Positions 26,701 through 34,064 of a DNA stretch of 64,000 nucleotides are shown in pieces. The stretch covers positions 1-64,000 of the forward strand of contig CAZSMK010000093.1 of assembly GCA_964608095.1 (NCBI GenBank), in the 5' to 3' direction. Below the pieces are notes generated by a model. The model searched no databases, was not told the DNA's origin, and saw nothing but the letters and a program-made list of their open reading frames with translations. Origin of the DNA: CAZSMK01 sp964608095. Its GTDB lineage: Bacteria > Sumerlaeota > Sumerlaeia > MWCT01 > JAGHBZ01. The translations under genes and the position numbers were made by a program. The first letter of the stretch is position 1, and every line of letters starts with the position of its first letter.

Positions 26701-27137
26701 TTCCGTACGAGGTGGAAGTCGAAGGCGCTGAAGGGCAAAAGATCGTGGAAAAACGGTTGCGCTACGAACGGATACCGGTGAAGAGCGGCGATATGCTGAT
26801 GAGCGGCGACGTTATACAGGTCGAGCTGCGTGTGGCGAGTGACAACGACTATACCTACTTGTGTTTTGAGGACATGAAACCCGCGGGTTGCGAACCCACA
26901 GAAGTAAGAAGCGGCGGTAAGGGTCAGGAAGGATTCTGGAGTTACATGGAGTTGCGTGACGAAAAGGTAGTATTTTTCGCAAACTCCATTGCGCAGGGTG
27001 AACACCTGCTGCGGTACCGCTTGCGCGCAGAGATACCCGGTATCTTTCATGCGCTACCTACCGTGGTGTACGGCATGTACGTCCCGGAACTTCGTGCAAA
27101 CAGCGACGAAAACATTATCGTGATACAAGATAAATAA
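20739..27137 (+). CDS. Giant alpha-2-macroglobulin family protein with N-terminal TPR region
   Basis: A 2,132-residue secreted protein. Signal peptide (LVMLCAILILTALMVQA) and TPR-like helices to about residue 140 come first. A long helical linker follows, then macroglobulin beta domains from about residue 420 (PVYRPEQTVRYKIWIRQMQ, YYRPGEEMRIRLR, YKPGGKARVKITAQDLDGN). A 65-residue aromatic insert lies at about 845-912, with nine Trp in under 45 residues. The thioester motif GCTEQ has Cys1597 and Gln1600, and an alpha-alpha barrel with MQHGDGGWGWW (about 1670) carries it. Family members trap proteases through the thioester. The usual pbpC partner is absent, and there is no lipobox, unlike the proteobacterial form. 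It starts after GAGGAGAGAG and is monocistronic. Confidence 0.93.
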   Translation: MRHLQTRAINLVMLCAILILTALMVQAVNKNPDEIVEKADEEFEKKNYRDAANLYEELLKLKPEHERWIHASERIIMCNLRLQLYEDALKAAERYIERCKATPQEARAERLTGNLYMLLPHWGTRSGGTFYRGEWKQGIQLRTYLYDKDHALAHMERARNLYEEYDTNPRSLASLPEKERKNWHNERIECVLDLVNILSRFGIYENEWHFWYNYWGERDEFIAETAGEEDFEEYHPDWELRRKRPIGLRLDENGNPLFPSTPQHYLDTLSDDEKILYLLEEVRDLDTTENHKYAGESYFRQAMLARVRFGMDRMNQYASFYQYNNTYPLKEELETFIPWELEDSEGLVLAGGKLRKVDLPLQWDVLSLLRTVVSDYADCGMAGEAQYSVGLYYQSRQQYRSALKEYERLQVGFEDEEWESAAESQISKIKSPQVRIHQTGVQMPGTPAEVQISYRNTSKIWFIARKIDHEKFMNSIRNQDVAPDKGLRGFHNLANWHWYFVNRNVHDEWLEKLAEECIGGETARWVSEVKDDGTYRYAETILSTPLDEPGAYLVYAYLEEPPERDKEKMGKEALELGNSRAAVVLTDLAMVEKKVKNGTLYFICDAQTGVPLPKASLNVVEVWSEWKEELRKNVHYKKVYDLMTDENGFALLQEENHPNHWSQMHTLVKAGAQRLAWSGMSYWHPYSPSSMASGLFAFCITDRPVYRPEQTVRYKIWIRQMQQGNLEMPSRNKVEVIIYDPRGNRIHTVTHYTDEYGGIDGEFTLGEEPPLGMYRILISGSYYRGGETFRVEEYKKPEFEVTVEPDTTHTKLGEKITAVIKATHYFGSPVTDATVSYKVFREEYTHTYFFPGEWDWLYGDGYGLPWYEYPWFSWWERLSCCWRQPDWWSSYFGSAAFQRGGFYPMGGYHPVRELVKQAETRIGEDGTVKVEIDTTPALRDHPDRDHRYVIEAEVRDASRRVITGEGAVKVTRQAYYAFIQSNRGYYRPGEEMRIRLRCLTPDNKPVQTEGVITVSSVVFGGRDNARIEETQLKRWKAGTDENGLHEFMLRHEKSGLLKIKFESPDQWGGIVEGFGLVWVCGDDFDGSLYRFNNLEIITDKRSYQPGETAHVMLNTQHKNSHVLFSSNVDNNHLLDWRLLYLPQRHTVVDIPITEEHRPNFFIEATTVFDTRVHQQAAQICVPPEEGVLDLSVETDKAEYKPGGKARVKITAQDLDGNPVKAQIVLSVFDKSVLYIQPEYTPEIAKFFHGRLRHHNVQMSTNLYEQFSAWGYVHRPFTRLDPYPSGWFGRWGFTGIDWRTIDERTLGIMEGTGTYFMREERMLGDVSRQAAPALEAQVRAADSLSFKAGAIVTEVPASSPSQEAPAFVEAEVRTEFADTALWLTSLETDEDGTAEATFDMPENLTTWKVNSWAMTRQTRVGEASTSAVTTKNLLVRLQAPRFFMEYDEVVISANVHNYLDEDKTARVSLDIPEEYLKLIGDTPAMTDVNIRAGSEARVDWRVKVVKEGSVDITVKALTDEESDAMKMTFPVLVHGITKQVATTGSMRPDEVKKTITVELQVPEKRRPELTRLEVQYAPTLVGAMMDALPYCIYYPYGCTEQTMSRFVPSVLTLKTLQNMGISLEEVKNIRGRLEEVRSIEEGEHVKFYWNNPIFDTDELNAMIEQSLTRITNMQHGDGGWGWWVADSSSSYLTGYVLWALCTAQRCDLQIDENIIRRGMEFLRSWEIEKMKETDWKPHARHAYNAYVLSLKKMRADYDPPKEDERSGDLVERLFERRDVLGLYGKALLAMTLANLDQMEQARLVLDNIMQYREENLETQVAWFRTPQKGWWYWWNSDIETNATILSAIVRIEPNNETAPRLVKWLLNNRRNGYYWRSTRDTTLCVAAMSDFVVATGESEPDFTLTLDFDNGAVTKTVKITRDNFFTYDNCFVLEGATLSGGKHTLKITKEGVGALYFNTYLRYFSKEEHITAAGHELKVDRTYFKLEQIPYEVEVEGAEGQKIVEKRLRYERIPVKSGDMLMSGDVIQVELRVASDNDYTYLCFEDMKPAGCEPTEVRSGGKGQEGFWSYMELRDEKVVFFANSIAQGEHLLRYRLRAEIPGIFHALPTVVYGMYVPELRANSDENIIVIQDK

Positions 27138-27140
27138 GGT

Positions 27141-27418
27141 TAGGGAGTTTAGGGGTCAAACATTTTCCCTATTCTCGAAAGAGCGAACATTTTTTTTTGA
27201 TGCGTGGTTACAATGATTTTATGGTAAGCGGTAACTTCCGCATTAAGGATGACAACCTATCCAGGACGCCCCGTTCGAACATTAATATTGGGCATACTGA
27301 TCATAATACGAATAAGACTCATACAACAGGGGACTTGAAAAAGAGATCGGCATCTCATCTGCCAGATAGCGAGAATAGGCAAAATGAGGTTTGACCCCCT
27401 AAAATCCCTAAACTCCCT
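27141..27418. mobile_element. MITE-like element with long terminal inverted repeats
   Basis: A 278-base segment between the macroglobulin stop and the phosphoesterase. The left end TAGGGAGTTTAGGGGTCAAA continues to CCCTATTCTCG (27176). The right end (27370-27418), reverse complemented, reads AAGGGAGTTTAGGG, then GGGGTCAAACCTCATTTTG and CCTATTCTCG, so arms of 36-49 bases pair with small gaps. The centre has no credible gene. The ends share the GGGGTCA motif with the palindromes at 17.6 kb. Likely non-autonomous and dispersed. Confidence 0.6.
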
Positions 27419-27482
27419 TGATCTCCTACGGTGATTATGGGAAAGTGTCTCCACTTACACATTTTTTCTAAAGGACATCCTT

Positions 27483-29141
27483 ATGAAACTATTCAGCAAA
27501 ATAGTACTGTTTTCCCTTCTTATAACGTCTGCGGTATCACAAACCATAACACGCGGACCCTATATTCAAAACGTTAAAACGGATTCCGTAGAGATATTGT
27601 GGAAAACCGACCGAGAGAGCGAGAGTTGGATAGGTATCCGCCCACGGGGGAGCGAATCGGATTTTGCCTATTACTACTGTAATGTACCGACGACATTTCA
27701 CCAGTTAAAAGCGCCCGGGCTCGAGCCCCATGTAGAGTATGAGTACCGGGCGGGATTTGGACGGGAGGATGCGGCTCTTTCCGGCATTCAGGTGTTTCGC
27801 ACGCTTCCGCCAAACGATGCCTCACTTATCTCCTTCGTTGTGTACGGAGACCACCGCAACTTTCCGAACCGCCATCGTGCGGTCGTTAAGGGAATCCTTG
27901 CTCGAATGGAACAGCACGGGATTCCGGACTTTGTCATCGATACCGGCGATTATACCGGTCAAGGTGAGCATGCGACCGATTTCTGGGATGAGCAGTTCTT
28001 CAAGCCTGCCCGCGGTCTTATCGAGCGCGTATGCTACTTTCCCGTTATCGGTAATCATGAATCGCATACCAAACCGCCGCGTATTCCCTTTCGCTATCTC
28101 GAAAATTTCTCAATTCCTACCGAATCGTCCGGCACCGAGTACTACTATTCGTTCGACGTGGGGGACGTGCATTTCGTCATGCTCGATGTGTATGCAACCG
28201 ACTTCGTGAAAGAGAGCAAACAGTGGCATTGGCTGCGAGAAGATTTGAAGAATACGGACAAGACATGGCGATTTGCCGCCATGCACTACCCGATCTATAT
28301 TCATCGCTCCGGGCCCTCGGTCAGCTACGGAAATATGGCAGTCCGTGAGCACCTGGTGCCACTGTTCGAGGAATTCGGCGTTGCGGCGGTATTCAGCGGC
28401 GACAGTCATTTCTACCAGCGGAGTGAGGTTAATGGAATTCAGTATATATGTTCGGGTGGCGGCGGTGCGCCTCTCTACGAGCCCGGCACCGACCCCGATT
28501 ATATCAAGGCATCGGCGAAAAAGAATCATTACGTCTGGCTGGAGATAGAGAGGGATATGCTTACCATGCAAGCGTATGACGATGAAAACAACCTGCTTGA
28601 CCGGGTGAGGTTCAGCCCGCGCGAGCCGGTCAAACCTGTACAGCTTCCGCTGAATTTTACAAGAAAGATGCCCAATGCCGATATGACACCCGGAGAATCT
28701 ATCATTATTGAAAGCACCACAGCGGAGGGAGAACTGACTTCCCCGCCACTCTACCGGGAAACCGGCGACCTTTATTTCAGTACTGCCAAAAGTACTGCCG
28801 AAGGACTCAAAGGCAAGCGGTCACGTTTCTCGACCAATGAGTCCGCGGATGCCCGCGTCCACTTCTCACCGCCCATCGAAAAGCCCGGTATGTATCTGCT
28901 GTCCGTAACCGTGCCGTCGGCGGGCAGCATCGACGCGCCCAACAGCTACTTCGAGATTTATCATGAAGATGAAATAGCTATACGCGGACGCGTCGACCTG
29001 TCGCATCGAAACGCCGGCGATAAATGGTACGATATAGGACTCTTTCATCTCTCACCCGGCACTTATGTAGAGTTCATCGAAGCGGCAGACGAACCTGGAC
29101 GATTTTATGCCGACGCGGTACGGTTTACGTTCTATAAATAA
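27483..29141 (+). CDS. Secreted purple-acid-phosphatase-like metallophosphoesterase
   Basis: A 552-residue exported phosphoesterase. A signal peptide (SKIVLFSLLITSAVSQ) is followed by an FnIII-like domain (TRGPYIQNVKTDSVEILWKT, as in purple acid phosphatases). The calcineurin-like core has YGDHRN, IDTGDYTGQG, VIGNHESH, AMHYPIY and FSGDSHFYQR. The last motif has Asp where most family members have the first His of GHxH, so one metal ligand is altered. The C-terminal 90 residues (PGMYLLSVTVPSAGSIDAPN, YVEFIEAADEPGRFYADAVR) resemble the golvesin C-terminal domain, a probable carbohydrate or cell-surface binding module. It probably hydrolyses phosphomonoesters or phosphodiesters outside the cytoplasm. 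Confidence 0.87.
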   Translation: MKLFSKIVLFSLLITSAVSQTITRGPYIQNVKTDSVEILWKTDRESESWIGIRPRGSESDFAYYYCNVPTTFHQLKAPGLEPHVEYEYRAGFGREDAALSGIQVFRTLPPNDASLISFVVYGDHRNFPNRHRAVVKGILARMEQHGIPDFVIDTGDYTGQGEHATDFWDEQFFKPARGLIERVCYFPVIGNHESHTKPPRIPFRYLENFSIPTESSGTEYYYSFDVGDVHFVMLDVYATDFVKESKQWHWLREDLKNTDKTWRFAAMHYPIYIHRSGPSVSYGNMAVREHLVPLFEEFGVAAVFSGDSHFYQRSEVNGIQYICSGGGGAPLYEPGTDPDYIKASAKKNHYVWLEIERDMLTMQAYDDENNLLDRVRFSPREPVKPVQLPLNFTRKMPNADMTPGESIIIESTTAEGELTSPPLYRETGDLYFSTAKSTAEGLKGKRSRFSTNESADARVHFSPPIEKPGMYLLSVTVPSAGSIDAPNSYFEIYHEDEIAIRGRVDLSHRNAGDKWYDIGLFHLSPGTYVEFIEAADEPGRFYADAVRFTFYK

Positions 29142-29289
29142 CCGGCTTCACATTGAAAATGATGATAACCATATTGTGCAAAAAAACTTACAACTATGGA
29201 GCTATTTATGTAAACACATAACAGATGATTTTTGCGGATAAGGCACACGGGAAAATGATTCCGTATATTAAAAGAAGAGGGATGGAACA

Positions 29290-29934
29290 ATGAAATGGCT
29301 CGTAATAGTGGGAGCGATTTGTATCGTGCTGATCATAGTTATCCGGAGTAATCAGCAATCAGATATCATGACCTATGAAGAAGGAAAAGAAGCAATCAGA
29401 CAGCGCGATGTTCCAATAGTAAAAAAAGATCTACCGGCGCTTGATCTCAATCTTGATTTGCGGGTTTCGCGCGCTACGGTCGCAGGATTGAGCGATTATG
29501 ATCTTACATCAGCGGTAATGAAGAACATATACCCCTATCTTTCTAAAGGGTATGAGCTCTGGGATCTTAATCTGACGCCGGGACAGATTGCAATCTACAT
29601 AGCAGAATATGGGGAAGCCGAGGTGAACAACGGTGGTTTCGACCAATTCTTCTTCAATACCAGCGGCGATTATGCACACGAACTTCCCGATGCGTTCAGA
29701 AGAATCGGCGCACCTCGAAAGGCTGCGTTAGCAGAACGGGCGATTGCTGTCTTTCCACAAGGCAAGTGCCCGCGGGATCGAGAAAAACGGTGGGAAGCGA
29801 TGGATAAAATCCCGGAAGCCGATGAAAAACTCTGGGACAAAATCGATGATGAGTATTATGATACCCAAGAAGATATATACGATTTAGGTGTTAACTATGT
29901 AAAAGAACATCCACAAGAGTTCTTTCTGGATTAA
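29290..29934 (+). CDS. Membrane-anchored DUF4375 (DMP19-like) protein
   Basis: A 214-residue protein with one N-terminal membrane segment (WLVIVGAICIVLIIVI) and a soluble domain. The core AEVNNGGFDQFFFNTSGDYA, then DAFRRIGAPRKAALAERAIAVFP matches DUF4375, the DMP19-like family, which is normally cytoplasmic. Some members bind other proteins as DNA mimics, but that is not shown for most and I do not claim it here. The acidic C-terminus (DKIDDEYYDTQEDIYDLG) fits the family. The ATG follows AGAGGGATGG. Single gene; a degenerate copy of the Y1 element hairpin starts four bases after its stop. Confidence 0.82.
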   Translation: MKWLVIVGAICIVLIIVIRSNQQSDIMTYEEGKEAIRQRDVPIVKKDLPALDLNLDLRVSRATVAGLSDYDLTSAVMKNIYPYLSKGYELWDLNLTPGQIAIYIAEYGEAEVNNGGFDQFFFNTSGDYAHELPDAFRRIGAPRKAALAERAIAVFPQGKCPRDREKRWEAMDKIPEADEKLWDKIDDEYYDTQEDIYDLGVNYVKEHPQEFFLD

Positions 29935-30039
29935 GTCACCCAGGGCGTTGTACGCCACGGCAAAGTATATCCTTGGGCTTCTGTGTATCAAAGATATGTA
30001 TAGTAACAACATAAGAACATACGTTGCATCATATTATTA

Positions 30040-30692
30040 GCCCCCGAAGTGGGGCGTTCTATACCAGCCCGGGACAACGTCCCGGGTCTTGTAACAATAA
30101 ATCTAGAGCCCTAAAGGGGCGGGATATCACCAACATCTATGGAGATGAAACAATGGCTCAATCCTTATCCAAAATTCTTTTGCACCTTGTCTTCAGTACA
30201 AAAAACAGATTAAAACTGATTCCAACTGAACTTACGCCAGAACTGCGTGCATATCTTGCTTCTGCATGTAAAAAGCAGGGAAGCCATGCGTATCGGGTTG
30301 GAGGAACGCGAAATCACGTCCATATTGCATGTACACTTCCTCGAACCATCACAGTGGCTTGTCTTTTAGAGGAAATAAAGACATCTTCATCTGCATGGAT
30401 AAAGAAGCGCGATCCCGGGTGCGGGAAATTCGCGTGGCAAGCGGGATACGGCGCTTTTTCTCTCGGACAATCGCAATTAAAATATTTGATACGTTATATT
30501 GATGAACAACCCGCGCATCATCGAAAACGATCCTTCAAAGAAGAATTGCTTACCCTTCTTCAAAAATATGAAATAAAATATGACGAACAATATCTTTGGG
30601 ATTAATATCCCGCCCTTTCAGGGCTGATTACACTATATCCTATATAACCCAGGGCGTTGCCCTGGGCTGATATAGGAGAACCTTTCAGGTTC
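30040..30692 (+). mobile_element. Y1-transposase element flanked by hairpins (REPtron-like)
   Basis: The transposase gene at 30153 is bracketed by short hairpins. Upstream: GCCCC/GGGGC (30040-30055) and CCCGGGAC-AAC-GTCCCGGG (30068-30086). Downstream: GCCC/GGGC near 30612 and CCCAGGGC-GTT-GCCCTGGG (30648-30666), then GAACCT-TTC-AGGTTC (30678-30692). Subterminal hairpins recognised by the transposase, and no inverted-repeat IS ends, are typical of IS200/IS605-like elements and of REP-associated transposases. Exact ends are not determined. Confidence 0.6.
30153..30605 (+). CDS. Y1 (HUH) transposase, IS200-like / REP-associated
   Basis: A 150-residue single-strand transposase. Start at the ATG at 30153 (MAQSLSKILLHLVFSTKNR), the usual opening of this family; the longer open frame upstream crosses the hairpins. 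The HUH motif is in GTRNHVHIACTLP, the catalytic Tyr in LKYLIRYIDEQPAHHRK, and FAWQAGYGAFSLGQSQ is the family's substrate-binding region. All catalytic residues are intact, so it may be active. The hairpins on both sides suggest it acts on its own flanks and possibly on dispersed REP-like palindromes elsewhere in the genome; whether those at 17.6 kb are its substrates is unknown, as their sequences differ. Confidence 0.92.
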   Translation: MAQSLSKILLHLVFSTKNRLKLIPTELTPELRAYLASACKKQGSHAYRVGGTRNHVHIACTLPRTITVACLLEEIKTSSSAWIKKRDPGCGKFAWQAGYGAFSLGQSQLKYLIRYIDEQPAHHRKRSFKEELLTLLQKYEIKYDEQYLWD

Positions 30693-30841
30693 TTGAATCT
30701 TTCAATTATTCGCACATCTAATTCTCCCGGTTGTTTGTCATTCTAATATGAATCGTTATTGAGGTTAATTACACTTTTTGTTAAGAAAGATTCTTCCTTT
30801 GGTGTGTGATGTTGTACCTGTGTATATTTTGAGGAGGAGCG

Positions 30842-31287
30842 ATGGAACGAATCGAGACGCCCTTGCTGCCGCACGGAGGTTATCGAAAACTGCGCAGCTA
30901 CAAGGTTACCGAGGTGGTCTATGACGCCACGGTTGTCTTCGGCAGAACGGGTTGCCTGTATGGCACAAGGATTCGCCCAAAGCGCGCGCCATGAGGAAGC
31001 GGCTGCGCGAAGACTATGTCGCAGACCTGCCACCCGCGCCGTCGGGCACCGTAGGCCTGACGGGGCTTACCGGATTAGCCGATTTCGTTGCCCAAGCGGA
31101 ACCCGAAATTGCCGCCAATGCCCTGCTCTGTGCGGTGAATCAAGCGGTCTATCTGCTAAAACGTCAGATCGAGAGTCAAGGTCGCAGGTTTCTCAAGGAA
31201 CGCGGCTTCAGCGAGAATCTCTATCGCCAGCGGCAGCGATCACGCACGAACGCGCCGGAAGCCAGAAAGTCCGACAGGTCCGACTAA
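30842..31287 (+). pseudogene. Broken four-helix-bundle protein gene
   Basis: An ATG at 30842 after TGAGGAGGAGCG starts MERIETPLLPHGGYRKLRSY and KVTEVVYDATVVFG, then shifts into nonsense and stops. From about 30950 another frame resumes with VWHKDSPKARAMRKRLREDY, GLADFVAQAEPEIAANALLC and NQAVYLLKRQIESQGRRFLK to a stop at 31287. The two parts are the N- and C-terminal segments of the four-helix-bundle suffix (S23/Avd-related) protein family. The conserved middle (RSGRQNIAEG region, roughly 50-60 residues) is missing. An internal deletion plus frameshift has inactivated the gene. Family function is poorly known. Confidence 0.75.
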
Positions 31288-31326
31288 AACACCCCCTCTT
31301 TTCGAACTGCTGGACGGAATGGGGGC

Positions 31327-32073
31327 TTAACGCCGGCTGCTCAATTTTGCAAGAAGGCGCAAAATCTCGATGTAAAGCCAGATCAGGGTAACCATCAAGC
31401 CGAACGCACCGTACCATTCCATGTACTTCGGCGCGCCGGCACGCGACCCTTTCTCTATGAAGTCAAAATCCAATACCAGGTTCAAAGAGGCAATAATAAT
31501 AACAACCACGCTGAATCCAATCCCGATATAACCGCCTTCGTGGATGTAAGGAACACGAACACCGAAAAAGCTTAAGACAAAACTGCTGAAATAGACGAGA
31601 AAAACAGCGCCGGTTGCGGCAACTACTCCCATCTTGAACTTTTCAGTCACACTGATTGTGCCGGACTTGTACAAAACCAACATGCAAAACATGATGCCGA
31701 ATGTAAGCCCAACGGCTTGAAGAACAATTCCACTATATTGCGTTTCGAAAATTGCCGAAATACTACCGAGAAAAAATCCTTCGAGAATGGCATAGATGGG
31801 CGCAGTAATAGGAGCCGCCTTTTTACTGAATATGGTAATCATGGCGAAGATGAACCCGCCGATCAATCCGCCCCAGAACCAGGGCATAATCGCTGCAGGA
31901 CTCTCTGAGGTGAAAAACAAATGCCATGTCCAGAATGCCGCTATGATCACAAGCGCAAGAAGAATCAGGGTCTTGTTTGTCGTCCCTGCGACCGTCATGA
32001 CTTCCGTCCTGCCAGGCGCATACTCAGCGCTACGAAACGCTTTTTCACTCAACGCAGGATTCGCTGTCCTCAT
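31327..32073 (-). CDS. Bax inhibitor-1 / YccA family membrane protein
   Basis: A 248-residue protein with about seven transmembrane helices (LILLALVIIAAFWTWHLFF, MPWFWGGLIGGFIFAMITIF, VVAATGAVFLVYFSSFVLSF and others). ILEGFFLGSISAIFE and LVLDFDFIEKGSRAGAPKYM followed by EWYGAFGLMVTLIWLYIEIL are the hallmark regions of the Bax1-I family, YbhL/YccA branch; the Asp pair in DFDFIE corresponds to the pH-sensing calcium-leak site in BsYetJ. An N-terminal tail MRTANPALSEKAFR is typical of the bacterial branch. AAAGGGAT lies upstream of the ATG. Physiological role not established. It converges on the broken gene at 30842. Confidence 0.92.
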   Translation of the reverse strand: MRTANPALSEKAFRSAEYAPGRTEVMTVAGTTNKTLILLALVIIAAFWTWHLFFTSESPAAIMPWFWGGLIGGFIFAMITIFSKKAAPITAPIYAILEGFFLGSISAIFETQYSGIVLQAVGLTFGIMFCMLVLYKSGTISVTEKFKMGVVAATGAVFLVYFSSFVLSFFGVRVPYIHEGGYIGIGFSVVVIIIASLNLVLDFDFIEKGSRAGAPKYMEWYGAFGLMVTLIWLYIEILRLLAKLSSRR

Positions 32074-32357
32074 TTTCTTTATCCCTTTCCCCTATTGTTT
32101 GGAATATATAGTTCGCTAAAGTGCTAAACAGATATGAAAATATCATACCTTCTCTTCGCACATGCAGCAAGTTTTAATTGTTCTACTAAACGAGATGAGC
32201 GCCATAGAGAAATTATGAAGAAAAAGCCTTTTTGCCGTTAAGGGGCTTCTGGTACCATTACTTTTTGCTTGAATCTATCTGTAACAGGGTAAATTATTAA
32301 AATTCAACACCGTGGGATTTCACCTTGTTTTTTTACCCGGTTTAAAAGGAGGCAGCC

Positions 32358-34058
32358 ATGAAAAAAGAAAAAGCGCGAAGCGATCTGATGAAAGAGGGCA
32401 TTGAGCGCGCACCACACCGCTCACTGATGAAGGCAACAGGACTGACCGATGAAGAGATCAAGCGCCCCCTTATAGGTGTAGTTAACTCACATAACGAAGT
32501 GATTCCGGGACACATTCATCTGGACACGATAGGCGAAGCGGTTAAGGCGGGAGTTCGTATGGCAGGTGGAACACCGATCGAGTTCACGACCATAGGCGTG
32601 TGCGATGGCATCGCCATGAATCACGTGGGAATGAAATATTCTCTTGCAAGCCGAGAGTTGATTGCTGATTCGGTTGAGATAATGGCAACTGCACATCCGT
32701 TCGACGCCCTGGTGTTTGTAACCAACTGCGACAAGATAGTCCCCGGGATGCTGCTGGCAGCGGCGCGGCTCGATGTCCCGAGCGTTTTTATCAGCGGCGG
32801 TCCTATGCTGGCAGGGCGTATCGCAGGGAAAAAAATCGATCTCATCGACGTGTTCGAGGGTGTCGGTGAATATAAAGTAAACAAAATTTCGTTAGGCGAG
32901 TTACGCGAGATAGAGAATGCGGCATGTGCCGGCTGTGGGAGTTGCGCAGGCTTATTCACGGCAAACTCCATGAATTGTCTTCTCGAGGTGCTCGGCATGG
33001 CGCTTCCGTATAACGGCACCATTCCGGCTCCCTATGCTGCCCGTGTAAGGTTGGCAAAAGCAGCCGGCATGCAGGTGATGAATGTTCTTAAAAAGAACAT
33101 TCGTCCTTCCGATATTCTGACACGAGACGCATTTCTGAACGCCTTTGCAGTGGATATGGCGTTAGGGTGTTCTACGAATACGGTTCTCCATCTACTCGCC
33201 CTTGCTCATGAAGCGAATGTCGACATCACTTTGAAAGATATAGACGACATAAGCAGAAAGAGCGTCAATCTATGCAAAATCAGCCCTGCGGGCGAGACCT
33301 TTATGGAAGATTTTCATGAGGCGGGCGGTATCCCTGCGGTCATGAAGGAGCTGACCAAACTCGAGATCATAAACACCGACCTGATCACCGTTACGGGAAA
33401 GAAGATCAAGGACAATCTTCGTGGAGCAAAAATAAGAGACAACGAGATAATTCGCTCCGTAGAAAATCCGTATTTCGGAAGCGGCGGCATTGCGATTCTG
33501 TGGGGAACGCTTGCGCCGCAGGGAGCGGTGGTGAAAGCGTCGGCGGTATCGCCGGAGATGGAGCGCCATACAGGTCCTGCACGAGTATTTGATAGCGAAC
33601 CTGATGCCGCACGCGCCATCTACGACGGGAAAATCAAATCCGGCGATGTCATCGTTATCCGCTACGAAGGACCGCGAGGCGGTCCGGGTATGCAGGAGAT
33701 GCTTACGCCGACCAGTGCAGTCGCCGGTATGGGAATCGACAAAGAAGTAGCGCTTGTCACGGATGGACGCTTTTCAGGCGGGACACGGGGAGCCGCCATA
33801 GGGCATATTTCACCTGAAGCAATGGCTGGCGGACCGATAGCGCTCGTGCGTAAAGGCGACATCATAGAGATCGATATCCCGCGCCGGAAACTGAACCTCA
33901 AGGTTGATCGAGGTGAAATCGCTAAACGGCGTAAAAAATGGTCACCGCCTGAACCTAAAATCAAGTCCGGCTATCTTGCGCGCTACGCATCCATGGTTAG
34001 TTCAGCAGATAAAGGCGCCGTGTTTCCTAAAGAAATCAAACCCACCGGAAGAAAGTAA
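32358..34058 (+). CDS. ilvD: Dihydroxy-acid dehydratase
   Basis: A 566-residue Fe-S dehydratase of the IlvD/Edd family, the third step of valine and isoleucine synthesis (2,3-dihydroxy-isovalerate to 2-oxoisovalerate). VNSHNEVIPGHIHLD, the cluster Cys regions FVTNCDKIVPGMLLAA and AACAGCGSCAGLFTANSMNC, GPRGGPGMQEMLTPT and VTDGRFSGGTRGAAIGHISP are all present. The three Cys pattern fits a [2Fe-2S] or [4Fe-4S] cluster enzyme. AAGGAGG sits ideally before the ATG. Its end is only six bases from gcvT, so ilvD, gcvT, gcvH and perhaps deoC are one transcript, apart from ilvBN. No leader-peptide attenuator was seen upstream. ilvC, ilvE and leuABCD are not in the window. Confidence 0.97.
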   Translation: MKKEKARSDLMKEGIERAPHRSLMKATGLTDEEIKRPLIGVVNSHNEVIPGHIHLDTIGEAVKAGVRMAGGTPIEFTTIGVCDGIAMNHVGMKYSLASRELIADSVEIMATAHPFDALVFVTNCDKIVPGMLLAAARLDVPSVFISGGPMLAGRIAGKKIDLIDVFEGVGEYKVNKISLGELREIENAACAGCGSCAGLFTANSMNCLLEVLGMALPYNGTIPAPYAARVRLAKAAGMQVMNVLKKNIRPSDILTRDAFLNAFAVDMALGCSTNTVLHLLALAHEANVDITLKDIDDISRKSVNLCKISPAGETFMEDFHEAGGIPAVMKELTKLEIINTDLITVTGKKIKDNLRGAKIRDNEIIRSVENPYFGSGGIAILWGTLAPQGAVVKASAVSPEMERHTGPARVFDSEPDAARAIYDGKIKSGDVIVIRYEGPRGGPGMQEMLTPTSAVAGMGIDKEVALVTDGRFSGGTRGAAIGHISPEAMAGGPIALVRKGDIIEIDIPRRKLNLKVDRGEIAKRRKKWSPPEPKIKSGYLARYASMVSSADKGAVFPKEIKPTGRK

Positions 34059-34064
34059 AACACG

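Noticed and set aside
27197..27394. 65-codon frame inside the inverted-repeat element
   Set aside because: Low-complexity polar peptide with no motif, and its 3' end is made of the terminal repeat.
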